Origin: Planctomycetaceae bacterium
GTDB lineage: Bacteria > Planctomycetota > Planctomycetia > Pirellulales > Pirellulaceae
Reading direction: 5' to 3'
Assembly (NCBI GenBank): GCA_024638965.1
Contig: JAHEJI010000031.1
Span: forward strand, 1 to 36,585
Length of the DNA: 36,585 bases
A program made the position numbers and the translations under genes. Positions 7,830-16,775 of this stretch are shown here, piece after piece; within the stretch, counting starts at the first letter, position 1, and every line of letters starts with the position of its first letter. Under the pieces are notes generated by a model. The model worked only from the letters and a program-made list of their open reading frames with translations. It was not told the origin of the DNA and did not search any database.

Positions 7830-10229
7830 ATGGCGCAGACAGCAGACACGACGTCACAACGCAAGAAAAGCTTGCCGCCACCGATTCGATCGGCGATCGG
7901 AAAACTGCGTTCGAAAATTCGTCTTTACGTCGTCCTCGAAGGAATCGCATTAGCGGCAATCTCCCTTTGCGTTACATTCTGGTTATTCTATGGGCTGGAT
8001 TACCTACCTGTTTATCTCTTTGGCCGAAACGAATTGCCCTGGTTAGCTCGAGCAATTTTGCTAGTGACGATCGGGTTGCTCGCATTATGGATCCTTTATC
8101 GTTGGGTATTCAGACGACTGTTTGTCGAGCTGAGAGATCGCAGCATCGCTTTGTTATTGGAGCGAAAATTCTCTGAATTCAAGGAATCGCTGATCACCAC
8201 CGTTGAAGCGGCAGAGAGCGATTCAACTCACTCAGTCTCCGGCATGCTGACGCGGACGCAGAATTCCGCTGAGTCCGTGTTGGGGAAAATCGATGTCGGT
8301 CAAGTCATAAACACATCGCCGCTGTACCAAAAACTTTCGATTGCGGGCGTGCTATGTTTGACCGTTTTGGCGTTTGCAATCATCCTTCCAAATCATTTTC
8401 AAATTGCCAGCCAACGTCTCTACTTCCTCGATCATCAAAAATGGCCGCGCCAGTGCCACATTGAAATCGTCGGCTTGAAAGTGAAACGCGAAAACCTGAT
8501 GGACGGAATCGATGAGCTAAACCAACTCGTCGAACCTCAACACGGCGAATTCAAAGTCGCCAAAGGTTCAAGCCTGACCTTACTGGTACGTGCGGAAACC
8601 GCGAACAAAAAGGAACCGGAAAATTCAAGCCGAACTTTGCCCAATTCCTGCGTGATCAACTATCGTTCCAGTGACGGCAATCGCGGTCAACAGTCTCTGA
8701 AACGGATTGGTGCGCCTCATGATGGATATCAGCTGTATTCAATGGATGGTCAACCGCTGCAAGGCGTGCTTGCCGACCTGTCGTTCTCAATTCGAGGCGG
8801 TGATCATCGAGTCGGACCTTTTTCCGTTCGGGTACTTGATTCGCCAACGGTCGTTGAGACGAATTTGGCGTGCGAGTTTCCTGACTACATGGTAGATCCG
8901 GTCTCGATGCGTTGGACTCCGCGAACCATTCGCTGGAGCGGTTACTCTCAACTTCCACAAGGAACGAAGATCACGATCCAGGCGAAGACAAACAAAAAGC
9001 TGAAAACAGTTTACGCCTATGATTCGATCAACCATCAAATGCAAACCGTGGTGCCTGGTGAAAAAAAATTCGAGTTCGTAATTGAGTCTCTGGATCAACC
9101 GACCAATTTTCAATTCTTCATGTGCGACACAGACGGGATCGTCTCCGAGCAACCTCACCAGATTTCAGTCCAGCCAATCGAAGACCAACCTCCGATCGTG
9201 GAAACATCCCTGGATGGAATCGGCACCGCGGTAACTCCAGAGGTCAGAATTCCGATCCACGGCAAAATCGAGGATGACTACGATGTCGAGCGACAATGGG
9301 TTTCGATTGAGACGCCGGTTTCTGACCCGATTATTGCCGAATTTCAGACGGAGAAGGGAATCATTGCCACGGCAATCGACTTCAAAGACAGACGACAGGA
9401 ATCTCGCGACAACATCAGCTTGCCGACTGGCGATGGGAGTCAATTGGTCTTGATGGTTCAAGCCGAAGATCGATTTAATCTTCGTTCTAGTGCCAACGTT
9501 GGTCTAGGCGATCGTTACGTGTTGGACATCGTATCGGCTGGTGAGTTGCTACGAATCCTCGAAAGGCTGGAAGTCGGTCAACGCCGCCGGCTGGAACAAA
9601 TTTATGCTGAAGTAATTGAGGCGCGCGACTACCTCGTTCGCAGCAAGTCCACCCGTAACGATTTGCGTTCAATCACCGAACCCGGCGACGAGAACTGGGC
9701 TGCTGAATCGGATGATCCCGACTCTGATCGGGTACGAAGCCATGAGTTGCGAATGTTATTTTCGCAGCGATCCCTAATTCAAACGGACAAATCCATCCAG
9801 GAGATTTTGGGGGTGGCAATTGAGTTTGACAACATACGGAAACAGCTAATCAACAACCGAGTTGACTCGGAAGACCGAAAACAACGGCTTTCCGAAAAGA
9901 TTGTAGCGCCATTGCAATTGATTGCAAACGAGTCCATGCAACAATTGAAAACAGAGATTCAGTCGCTGGAAAAGCTTTTGAAAAAACTTCAGGAAAACGC
10001 CGCTGATCGCACAATCTCGACGGCAGCCGATGAACAGGCGGTGACGTCGATCGAACGAATCGACGTCGTATTAACTGAGCTGGATCAAGTGCTTTCGATA
10101 CTGGTCAAATACGAAACACAAAACGAATTACTGGATATCGTCCGCCAAATGATCAGACAACAGCAGGAAATCGCGGAACGAACCCAGAAGGAAAGAAAAA
10201 GAAAAGCGTTTGAGGGACTGTTGGACTAA
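7830..10229 (+). CDS. DUF4175-like membrane protein with coiled-coil C-terminus
   Basis: I chose the ATG at 7830, giving about 799 residues, over an upstream TTG at 7806. Three membrane helices lie at about 33-55, 72-94 and 168-187. They are followed by a long exported part with beta-sandwich-like stretches ('SFSIRGGDHRVGPFSVRV', 'PPIVETSL') and a basic/acidic coiled-coil C-terminus ending in 'QKERKRKAF'. This layout matches planctomycete proteins related to DUF4175 encoded next to MoxR/VWA genes. Its role is not known; the context suggests it is a membrane partner of the VWA proteins. The next gene starts 7 nt after the stop, so the two are probably in one operon. Confidence 0.8.
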   Translation: MAQTADTTSQRKKSLPPPIRSAIGKLRSKIRLYVVLEGIALAAISLCVTFWLFYGLDYLPVYLFGRNELPWLARAILLVTIGLLALWILYRWVFRRLFVELRDRSIALLLERKFSEFKESLITTVEAAESDSTHSVSGMLTRTQNSAESVLGKIDVGQVINTSPLYQKLSIAGVLCLTVLAFAIILPNHFQIASQRLYFLDHQKWPRQCHIEIVGLKVKRENLMDGIDELNQLVEPQHGEFKVAKGSSLTLLVRAETANKKEPENSSRTLPNSCVINYRSSDGNRGQQSLKRIGAPHDGYQLYSMDGQPLQGVLADLSFSIRGGDHRVGPFSVRVLDSPTVVETNLACEFPDYMVDPVSMRWTPRTIRWSGYSQLPQGTKITIQAKTNKKLKTVYAYDSINHQMQTVVPGEKKFEFVIESLDQPTNFQFFMCDTDGIVSEQPHQISVQPIEDQPPIVETSLDGIGTAVTPEVRIPIHGKIEDDYDVERQWVSIETPVSDPIIAEFQTEKGIIATAIDFKDRRQESRDNISLPTGDGSQLVLMVQAEDRFNLRSSANVGLGDRYVLDIVSAGELLRILERLEVGQRRRLEQIYAEVIEARDYLVRSKSTRNDLRSITEPGDENWAAESDDPDSDRVRSHELRMLFSQRSLIQTDKSIQEILGVAIEFDNIRKQLINNRVDSEDRKQRLSEKIVAPLQLIANESMQQLKTEIQSLEKLLKKLQENAADRTISTAADEQAVTSIERIDVVLTELDQVLSILVKYETQNELLDIVRQMIRQQQEIAERTQKERKRKAFEGLLD

Positions 10230-10236
10230 ACCGCTC

Positions 10237-11946
10237 ATGAAACAGATTTGCTGGACAACTAGATTTCTATTGCCTCTGCTGATTACTATTGGGCAACCCG
10301 TCATCGCTCAGGACGCAGCTGACCAAAAAGATAAAACCGAAACGGAACAGATTACCGAAGCCCAAAGCCGCCTGGCCGAGCGATACAAGTTGCTCGAGGA
10401 CAAGCTGTTTACGCTTTACGAATACGAACGCGACACCAATCCGTTGCGTTCGAAGATTCTGAAACGAGCGTTTCTACAGTCGCAAGAAAAGATGACAGCC
10501 CTGCAGCTTCGTGCGATTGTCCAATTGTTGAACGACGCGAATCTCAAAGATGCCCAAGCGAGACAAAACCTGGTTCTCGACGAGTTAAGATCGTTATTGG
10601 AATTGCTCGAAAGCGAAGACCGTGGAAAACGCGTGCGCGACGAGTTAAAGCGTCACCAGGAATACCTCAAGGAAATTGACCGCCTTCTCCGCATGCAGCG
10701 AGGGATTCGTGGCCAAACAGAAGGCGATGCCGCTCAAAAACGACTCGCCAATTCGCAACAAAAGGCCGCCGACCGAACGGGCAAACTGGCGGACGAAATC
10801 AAGAACAACGAAGAGTCTCCCGACCCTGAAAATGCCCAGGTGGATTCCGACGACGAGCCGAGTGACTCCGACGAAGCCGTTCCGAAAGACAAGAAAGATG
10901 GAACCGACGAAAGCTCGGATTCAGAGTCAAATGAATCGAAGCCGAATGAGTCCAAACCTGGCGAAAATTTAGAAGGTAACAGAGACTCAAAATCCGGCGA
11001 CTCAAAATCAGAGCCTAAAGATGGCCCTGCACAGCCGTCTCAAAACCAGGGCAACCCGGGCGAAGGCAGCCAGAACTCAGACGGGTCGCCGCCTCAGCCT
11101 CAACAACAACAGGCAAATCCGGTTCGCAAGCGGGTTGAAGCCGCACAAGATCGAATGCGAAAGGCCCAACAGAATCTCGAGGACGCAAACCGAAAAAAAT
11201 CAGTTGAAAACATGATCGCTGCCGAAGCCGAACTGGCGGCGGCTCGTAAAGAACTCGAAGAAATCCTACGTCAGTTGCGCGAAGAAGAAGTCGAACGCAT
11301 GCTGGCGATGTTGGAAAGTCGTTTTCGACAAATGCTCGAACGAGAGATTCGAGTTTACGATAGGACGCGAAAACTTGACGGAATAGCCCAGAAAGAACGT
11401 AATACGAATTTCGAAATTCGCGCTGGCAAAATTTCTGTCGAACAGAATTCAATCGCCACGGAAGCGTCACGAACACTGCTTCTTTTACGCGAAGACGGCT
11501 CGTCAGTCGCTTTTCCGGAAACTGTTGAACAACTGCACTTGGACATGGTGCAGGTCGCCCAGAGGCTGTCAGCCGCTAAAACCGGAAAAATCACGATCGA
11601 AATTGAAGAAGACATTATCGAAACGCTCGAATATTTGATCCAGGCTCTTGTCGTTGCGCAGCAGGATCTGGAGAAAATGAAACAGCAAACCCCGGGTCAG
11701 CAGCAAGCTGGCAAACCAGGGGACAAGCCTTTGGTCGATGCTCTTGCGGAAATCAAGATGCTACGCGGCTTGCAGGAACGGATTTATCGGCGTCACAAAC
11801 GATATTCGAATTTGCTGGCCAATCCGGACGATCAGATCGGTAGCACCGACGATCCCGACTTGCAGCATGCTTTGGAAAGACTGAGTGTTCGGCAACAGCA
11901 TTTAACCGATATCGCTCGTGACATCGTAGTGGGCAAAAATCAATAG
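10237..11946 (+). CDS. Exported coiled-coil protein of the MoxR/VWA cluster
   Basis: The start is placed at ATG 10237 because it gives a clear signal peptide (residues 1 to about 24, ending 'PVIAQD') and a 7-nt gap from the previous stop. An in-frame TTG at 10210 overlaps the previous gene and spoils the signal. The mature protein is highly charged and helical. Residues about 188-298 form a low-complexity linker rich in Ser, Asp, Glu, Asn, Gly and Pro, with repeats of the 'NESKPNESKPGEN' kind. Long coiled coils rich in Arg and Glu lie on both sides. No enzyme motif is visible. It is probably a periplasmic scaffold, and two nt separate it from the next gene. Confidence 0.8.
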   Translation: MKQICWTTRFLLPLLITIGQPVIAQDAADQKDKTETEQITEAQSRLAERYKLLEDKLFTLYEYERDTNPLRSKILKRAFLQSQEKMTALQLRAIVQLLNDANLKDAQARQNLVLDELRSLLELLESEDRGKRVRDELKRHQEYLKEIDRLLRMQRGIRGQTEGDAAQKRLANSQQKAADRTGKLADEIKNNEESPDPENAQVDSDDEPSDSDEAVPKDKKDGTDESSDSESNESKPNESKPGENLEGNRDSKSGDSKSEPKDGPAQPSQNQGNPGEGSQNSDGSPPQPQQQQANPVRKRVEAAQDRMRKAQQNLEDANRKKSVENMIAAEAELAAARKELEEILRQLREEEVERMLAMLESRFRQMLEREIRVYDRTRKLDGIAQKERNTNFEIRAGKISVEQNSIATEASRTLLLLREDGSSVAFPETVEQLHLDMVQVAQRLSAAKTGKITIEIEEDIIETLEYLIQALVVAQQDLEKMKQQTPGQQQAGKPGDKPLVDALAEIKMLRGLQERIYRRHKRYSNLLANPDDQIGSTDDPDLQHALERLSVRQQHLTDIARDIVVGKNQ

Positions 11947-11948
11947 CA

Positions 11949-13004
11949 ATGAAATACGAACGCAAAATGTGGTTTTTGGTTTTCCGCCCAATCACCGTTT
12001 TCACAATCGTCGCTTTGACCTCTGTTACGGGAGTTGCCGACGATGAGTTGGAAAAAACAGCCAGCTGGCGCGTTCCATCTTTGGAAGAAATGAACCGGGC
12101 ATTCACAGGTTGGCTGGACGAAATTGAATCCGACGCGGAAACTAAAACGGAGGTCTTTCGTGTTTTGAAGGAGCGTATGGAATCCGAATCGCAGGTCGAC
12201 CGACTCGATGCCGTGCTTCAAACGATCGAGGTCATACGTCCAGAGATGGGATCATACCTTGAGCAGGCACAAATGCGGCGTGAAAAGCTCGAGCGGCCTG
12301 ATTTTTCGAAGACACTTGAGGACGTGAACGAAAGTGACTTTGTCAAAGATCATGTTCGTTTATTATACGGTCGTTGGCTTGCTCAAAACGAAATGCTCGA
12401 TGAGTCGTTGGCTGAATTGAATCGGTTAGATATTTCTCGTGTCCTGGATCCGGCGACGTTGCTTTTCTATCGGGCAATTTTGCAACATCAGCTGCTACAG
12501 AAAGATGCGTGTGTCGAGACGATTAAACTTCTGCTCGAAAACGAAGAAGAATTGCCGCGCAGATTTTCTACATTGGGGCGATTGATGGCTGCGGACATCC
12601 AGCCGCTTGAGAAAGATTCGCTCGATGAAGTTTCGCGACTCATGAAAGACATTCGACGACGCCAGGCATTATATCGAAGTGGCCAACGCGTTCGAGATCA
12701 AGAACAGGAAGTTATCAACAAACTCGACAAGTTAATTGAGGCAATTGAAAAACAACGACAATCGCAACAACAGCAGCAAAGTGGTAACACTCAGTCAAGT
12801 CAGCCTATGCAAGATTCACAAAATGCTGGAGGACAGGGTACGGGCGACGTGGTTGGTAAACAACAACTGGATGGCGGCGATTGGGGTTCGCTTCCGCCAT
12901 CGGAGCGGGCAGCGGCGATGGCTGAAATGGCAAAGGACTTGCCGCCCCATTACCGAGCGGTCATTGAAGAGTATTTTCGAAAATTAGCCGGCGATGATCA
13001 GTAG
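11949..13004 (+). CDS. Exported helical-repeat (TPR-like) protein
   Basis: The 351-residue protein has a signal peptide (1 to about 30, ending 'SVTGVADDE'). Helical pairs between about 100 and 240 look TPR-like, for example 'YGRWLAQNEMLDESLAELNRL' broken into short helices. A Gln-rich linker lies around 267-290, and the conserved C-terminal block contains 'WGSLPPSERAAA' and 'LPPHYRAVIEEYFRKLA'. I recognise this end from planctomycete proteins encoded beside VWA/DUF4175 genes, where it recurs as a short final domain. It starts 2 nt after the previous stop and is the last gene before a 414-bp gap, so it probably ends this operon. Function unknown. Confidence 0.8.
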   Translation: MKYERKMWFLVFRPITVFTIVALTSVTGVADDELEKTASWRVPSLEEMNRAFTGWLDEIESDAETKTEVFRVLKERMESESQVDRLDAVLQTIEVIRPEMGSYLEQAQMRREKLERPDFSKTLEDVNESDFVKDHVRLLYGRWLAQNEMLDESLAELNRLDISRVLDPATLLFYRAILQHQLLQKDACVETIKLLLENEEELPRRFSTLGRLMAADIQPLEKDSLDEVSRLMKDIRRRQALYRSGQRVRDQEQEVINKLDKLIEAIEKQRQSQQQQQSGNTQSSQPMQDSQNAGGQGTGDVVGKQQLDGGDWGSLPPSERAAAMAEMAKDLPPHYRAVIEEYFRKLAGDDQ

Positions 13005-13094
13005 AGACAGAAAAAATCATGCATAATTCACGGAGAACCGTGTAGCTATGGTTTGTAGCTCCGCCTGTCGGCCAATAATGTCCCATGGAGAAAC

Positions 13095-13277
13095 GCTGTC
13101 ACCGCTTCGCGGCTAAATGTTTGATTCGAAATCTCGACCCCATGCTGACGCATGGGGCTACCTGCTATCGCGACTTTGTCGCTAATAACAGCCGCGAAGC
13201 GGTGAAAGCAGTTAGCCCACAGCGTGAGCTGTGGGTATACGCTAACAAAACGCGCCTAGCCGCGAAGCGGTGACAGC
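13095..13277. repeat. Cluster of nested and tandem small hairpins
   Basis: This occupies the gene-free stretch 13005-13418. A perfect 21-bp inverted repeat bounds it (13095-13115 and 13257-13277, core 'CCGCTTCGCGG'), and a third copy lies at 13189-13209 with 19 of 21 matches to the right arm. Between them are two 8-bp-stem, 4-nt-loop hairpins with similar cores: CCCCATGC-TGAC-GCATGGGG (13138-13157) and CCCACAGC-GTGA-GCTGTGGG (13216-13235). A smaller GCGAC-TTT-GTCGC hairpin is at 13170-13182. Several modules are flanked by TAG/CTA. No coding function is apparent. Confidence 0.82.
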
Positions 13278-13418
13278 AAGTCTGGCTCGACGTTTAGATT
13301 CCATTTGGACAGTATTGGTTCTTAGCGGCGACCGTAAGTCGGCCGCTCAAAGACTGAACTACGAACTGTTTCCATCCGTTTACTAAAATCACTAACCTAA
13401 ATGCGTTAAATCAAATCA

Positions 13419-14663
13419 ATGCAACTGATTCTGATCCTGTTCACCGCCCTAATCTGCTCGCCCGACGAGACGGTGCTCACAACCTCTTCGGGCAGGCAAA
13501 TCGTTGGTGAGTTGGCCGCGTTCAACGAAAACGACCTTCTGTTCCGTCAGAAATCGCAGAACGAACCCGAGACGGTCGGGTTTGACCAGATCGCATCCAT
13601 CAAGTTCGTACCCGATCCAGTCGCTCCAGTCGACGACAAAGAGCTTTGCAAAGTGCAACTTATCGACGATTCGACCCTGTTGGCAACCTCATTTCAAATC
13701 AACGGCGGTGTTTGTACGATCATCCTTGCCAACGGGGTTTTGTTAGAAACTGACAACCGGAATCTGGCGAGCGTATTGTTCAAAATCCCGGTTGATGCAC
13801 AGCTGTTGGACCAGTGGGACCAACTGAAAAAATCGCCATTGGATGCCGGTGACGCTTTGATCATCGATCGAAATGGTCGCTTGGATTCCCTGGAAGGAGT
13901 AATCGGCGAAATCACGGCTGAAAAAGTTGGTTTCAAGATGGACGACCAGTCGGCGAACATCGGTCGCGAAAAAATCGACGGAATTATTTTCTATCACGCC
14001 TCTGGACGAAAGCTCCCAAAACCAGTCTGCCAAGTGACATTGAATGATCGTTCAACTTTGATGGTAAGAGAGTTGAAATACGGTGGCGAAGTCCTCAACG
14101 GCAAGGTCGTTTCAGGATCCGAATACAGCGTGCCCAAGAAGTTTATTGCGACGATGGATTTTTCCTTGAGCCGAGCCGTATGGCTGGGCGAAATGCAGCC
14201 GACCAGTCGAAGTTGGACGCCCTTGATTGCCAGTTCGGCAATTTTGGACAAGCTGAGGTCATTGAAACTGCCACGTGCAAATCGTGGGTTCGATAATCGA
14301 AAACTCGAACTGCAAATACGCGCGCGGGATGGATTACGAGGCGAACTTCGCTCGTTCGAAACCGGTTATGCGATGGTCGGTGGCTCAAAAATTGCTTTTT
14401 CACTCGGTGCGAAATATGAACGACTAACCGGACTTGTTGGATTCGCGCCGAAATCAGGTGTTGGCGGCGATTTGAAGGTAATAATTCGTGGCGACGACAA
14501 AATCCTGCTCGAAATGAGAATGGAAAAACGCAGTCTGCAAAGTCCCATAGAAATCGATTTGAATATCAAAGACTGCGATCGATTGGTTATTGAAGTTGAA
14601 TATTATGACGGTCGGTCCATTGGTGACTTGATTCATTTATGTGACCTGAAAGCTTCGCGTTAA
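13419..14663 (+). CDS. Exported NPCBM-domain protein
   Basis: The 414-residue protein has a short hydrophobic N-terminus ('MQLILILFTALIC') that probably acts as a signal peptide. The first ~250 residues are beta-rich and contain repeated short units of the type 'TLLATSFQINGG' and 'TLMVRELKYGG', as in proteins with SHD1/SLA1-like or LSM-like repeats. The last ~150 residues match the NPCBM/NEW2 carbohydrate-binding fold, with 'YERLTGLVGF', 'GDLKVIIRGDDKILLE' and 'DCDRLVIEVEY'. It probably binds a glycan at the cell surface or in the periplasm. It precedes three HtrA-like genes, separated by 232 bp that hold a MITE-like repeat. Which ligand it binds cannot be read from the sequence. Confidence 0.82.
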   Translation: MQLILILFTALICSPDETVLTTSSGRQIVGELAAFNENDLLFRQKSQNEPETVGFDQIASIKFVPDPVAPVDDKELCKVQLIDDSTLLATSFQINGGVCTIILANGVLLETDNRNLASVLFKIPVDAQLLDQWDQLKKSPLDAGDALIIDRNGRLDSLEGVIGEITAEKVGFKMDDQSANIGREKIDGIIFYHASGRKLPKPVCQVTLNDRSTLMVRELKYGGEVLNGKVVSGSEYSVPKKFIATMDFSLSRAVWLGEMQPTSRSWTPLIASSAILDKLRSLKLPRANRGFDNRKLELQIRARDGLRGELRSFETGYAMVGGSKIAFSLGAKYERLTGLVGFAPKSGVGGDLKVIIRGDDKILLEMRMEKRSLQSPIEIDLNIKDCDRLVIEVEYYDGRSIGDLIHLCDLKASR

Positions 14664-14759
14664 CAACGGGCGAAGGCCCAAGTAGATTCGTAATGCACTG
14701 ACTGGTATCATTAGCTCTCTTCCAATGAACCTCTATGTTAGTCGGCAAAAGGCGAAGAT

Positions 14760-14846
14760 GTCATCCTGAACCGAGTGGAGCGAGGTGCAGGATCTCTCGT
14801 CGATCTACGTGAGATCCTTCGGTCGCTAAAACGCCCTCAGGATGAC
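14760..14846 (+). repeat. MITE-like dispersed repeat, copy 2 (87 bp)
   Basis: Perfect 10-bp terminal inverted repeats, GTCATCCTGA (14760-14769) and TCAGGATGAC (14837-14846), enclose a second pair, GGATCTC (14790-14796) and GAGATCC (14811-14817). The whole element can therefore fold into a branched hairpin. Its left half matches the minus strand of the copy at 7022-7103. It fills much of the 232-bp gap before the first HtrA-like gene. Confidence 0.8.
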
Positions 14847-14895
14847 TTGATACACCAAAACACCATCCACAAAATTCAAGCCGCGTATCGGCCGC

Positions 14896-16749
14896 ATGAT
14901 GCTAACCAACCAAAAATTCAACCTCAGCAAATTTGCGTTCGCGGCATTCTACTTGTTGTCGTGCGGTGTAGCGATTCCACCAGTTTTTGGCTGGCAGGAC
15001 ACGATCACAGTTCATGAGGATGTGAAGCGATCCGAGCGGCAACGAATTGAAACGATCAAGCGCTCCACCCAAGCAACAATTGGTGTCTTCGCAGCTGACG
15101 GAAATGGAGGTGGTAGTGGAGTCGTCATCACTCCGGATGGCTATGCGTTGACCAATTTTCATGTCGTCCAAGGCAATGGCCCATTCATGAAGTGCAGCAT
15201 GTCCGATGGCGTGTTATACGATTGCGTCATTGTAGGTATTGATCCAACGGGAGATGTCGCCTTGATCAAGCTTTTTGGTCGAGACGACTTTCCGGCCGCA
15301 GTCCTTGGCGACAGTGATCAGTTGAGAGTCGGGCAATTCTGTTTTGTCGTCGGCAATCCGTTCTTGTTAGCGACAGATTTTCAACCTTCGGTTGCATGGG
15401 GCATCGTCTCTGGGATGCACCGGTATCAGTATCCGTCGGGGACCATTCTGGAATACGCCGATTGCATTCAAACAGACGCAGCGATCAATCCGGGAAATTC
15501 CGGTGGCCCGCTATTCAATTCCAACGGGCAACTCGTTGGTATCAATGGTCGCGGTTCGTTTGAGAAGCGTGGACGAGTCAACGTGGGTGTGGGCTATGCA
15601 ATCTCGATCAATCAAATCAAACTCTTTTTGGATCATCTGAAAAGCGGACGGCTCGTCGATCATGCAACTTTGGGTGCGACGGTTGCGACCAACGAGTTGG
15701 GGCAAGTGCGCGTAAGCAACATTCTCGAATCCTCAGATGCCTTTCGTCGCGGCGTCAGGTTTGACGATGAGATCTTGTCATTTGGTGGGCGACAAATTCG
15801 AACCGTAAACCAGTTCAAGAACGTACTCGGAATTTTTCCGAAGGGTTTGCGGGTACCACTTAAGTTTCGTCGAGACGACAAATCGTTCGAAACCTTCGTC
15901 CGGCTAACAGGAGTTCATGCGACTCAACAACTTGAAGAGATTATTCAAGGCACCGTCGAATCACCCGATGAGCAACCACAAAGAAAACCCGACCAGGAAC
16001 AGGAACCGGCACCCGCCGAGCCAACAATCACCACCAAACCGGCAAAAGAAAAATCGAAATACGACGACTTTTATATCGAGCGCCGTGGTTTTGCCAACTA
16101 TTATTTCAATCTGAAAAACCGTAATCGAGTCTGGGAAGAATTCCTGCTGCACGGCGACTTTGGCGTTGTTCAACAGCAGTGGCGACTGACGGTTGAGATT
16201 GATAGCGAAAAAGCTACGATTATTCTGGGCGATCAGCAATCTGGTTTGCGAACCACCGAGGAGACGTTTGTTATCGAAGCGAACCAATCGCTGGCGGATC
16301 AAATGGTTCCAGAAAACCTGGGCGGATATTTGGCTGCCCTCCATTTATGGCGTCGCATGCTGACCCAAGGGCCTTCGCAATTTGGCGATGTCTACTATTT
16401 GGGCAGCATGCCCCTAATCTCGCTCACACAAGGCCAATCCGATCTACCGAATGCGCCGTTGATGTTCATCCAAAATGGTCAAGCCGACGTTTTGATCGGC
16501 GTCTACGATGTCGTCGAAGCTCGCTTTCTGTTTGATCAACAGTCTCACCAATTGTCGGCCATGGAAGTTCATGCCGACATTGGCGGCGATCCATCCGAAC
16601 TGCATTTTTCCGATTACCAGGTACACGACGATTTGACGGTCCCCAGCGAAATACGTGTTGTATCTGGAAATCGTGTTCTCAAAACGATTAAGATTGAACA
16701 AATCGAATTCATTACCAATCTCAGAAACAAATCGGCACCGGGTAACTAA
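14896..16749 (+). CDS. HtrA/DegP-like serine protease (S1C) with PDZ and extra C-terminal domain; triad intact
   Basis: The 617-residue protein has an N-terminal signal sequence ending near 'PPVFGWQD'. The trypsin-like domain keeps the full catalytic triad: His89 in 'TNFHVV', Asp120 in 'DPTGDVAL', and Ser202 in 'NPGNSGGPL'. A PDZ domain follows at about 255-340, then a Pro/Glu/Lys-rich linker. The last ~200 residues ('YDDFYIERRGFANYYFN' onwards) form a beta-rich domain I do not recognise. HtrA proteases degrade or refold damaged envelope proteins, with PDZ domains binding exposed C-termini. It is the first of three tandem S1C paralogues, 26 nt before the second, and the only one expected to be catalytically active. 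Confidence 0.92.
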   Translation: MMLTNQKFNLSKFAFAAFYLLSCGVAIPPVFGWQDTITVHEDVKRSERQRIETIKRSTQATIGVFAADGNGGGSGVVITPDGYALTNFHVVQGNGPFMKCSMSDGVLYDCVIVGIDPTGDVALIKLFGRDDFPAAVLGDSDQLRVGQFCFVVGNPFLLATDFQPSVAWGIVSGMHRYQYPSGTILEYADCIQTDAAINPGNSGGPLFNSNGQLVGINGRGSFEKRGRVNVGVGYAISINQIKLFLDHLKSGRLVDHATLGATVATNELGQVRVSNILESSDAFRRGVRFDDEILSFGGRQIRTVNQFKNVLGIFPKGLRVPLKFRRDDKSFETFVRLTGVHATQQLEEIIQGTVESPDEQPQRKPDQEQEPAPAEPTITTKPAKEKSKYDDFYIERRGFANYYFNLKNRNRVWEEFLLHGDFGVVQQQWRLTVEIDSEKATIILGDQQSGLRTTEETFVIEANQSLADQMVPENLGGYLAALHLWRRMLTQGPSQFGDVYYLGSMPLISLTQGQSDLPNAPLMFIQNGQADVLIGVYDVVEARFLFDQQSHQLSAMEVHADIGGDPSELHFSDYQVHDDLTVPSEIRVVSGNRVLKTIKIEQIEFITNLRNKSAPGN

Positions 16750-16775
16750 AACGATCGTGCAAGAAAACGGATAGA

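Noticed and set aside
13085-13273. 62-codon frame in the hairpin cluster
   Set aside because: It is composed of the palindromic modules and has no start signal or protein similarity.
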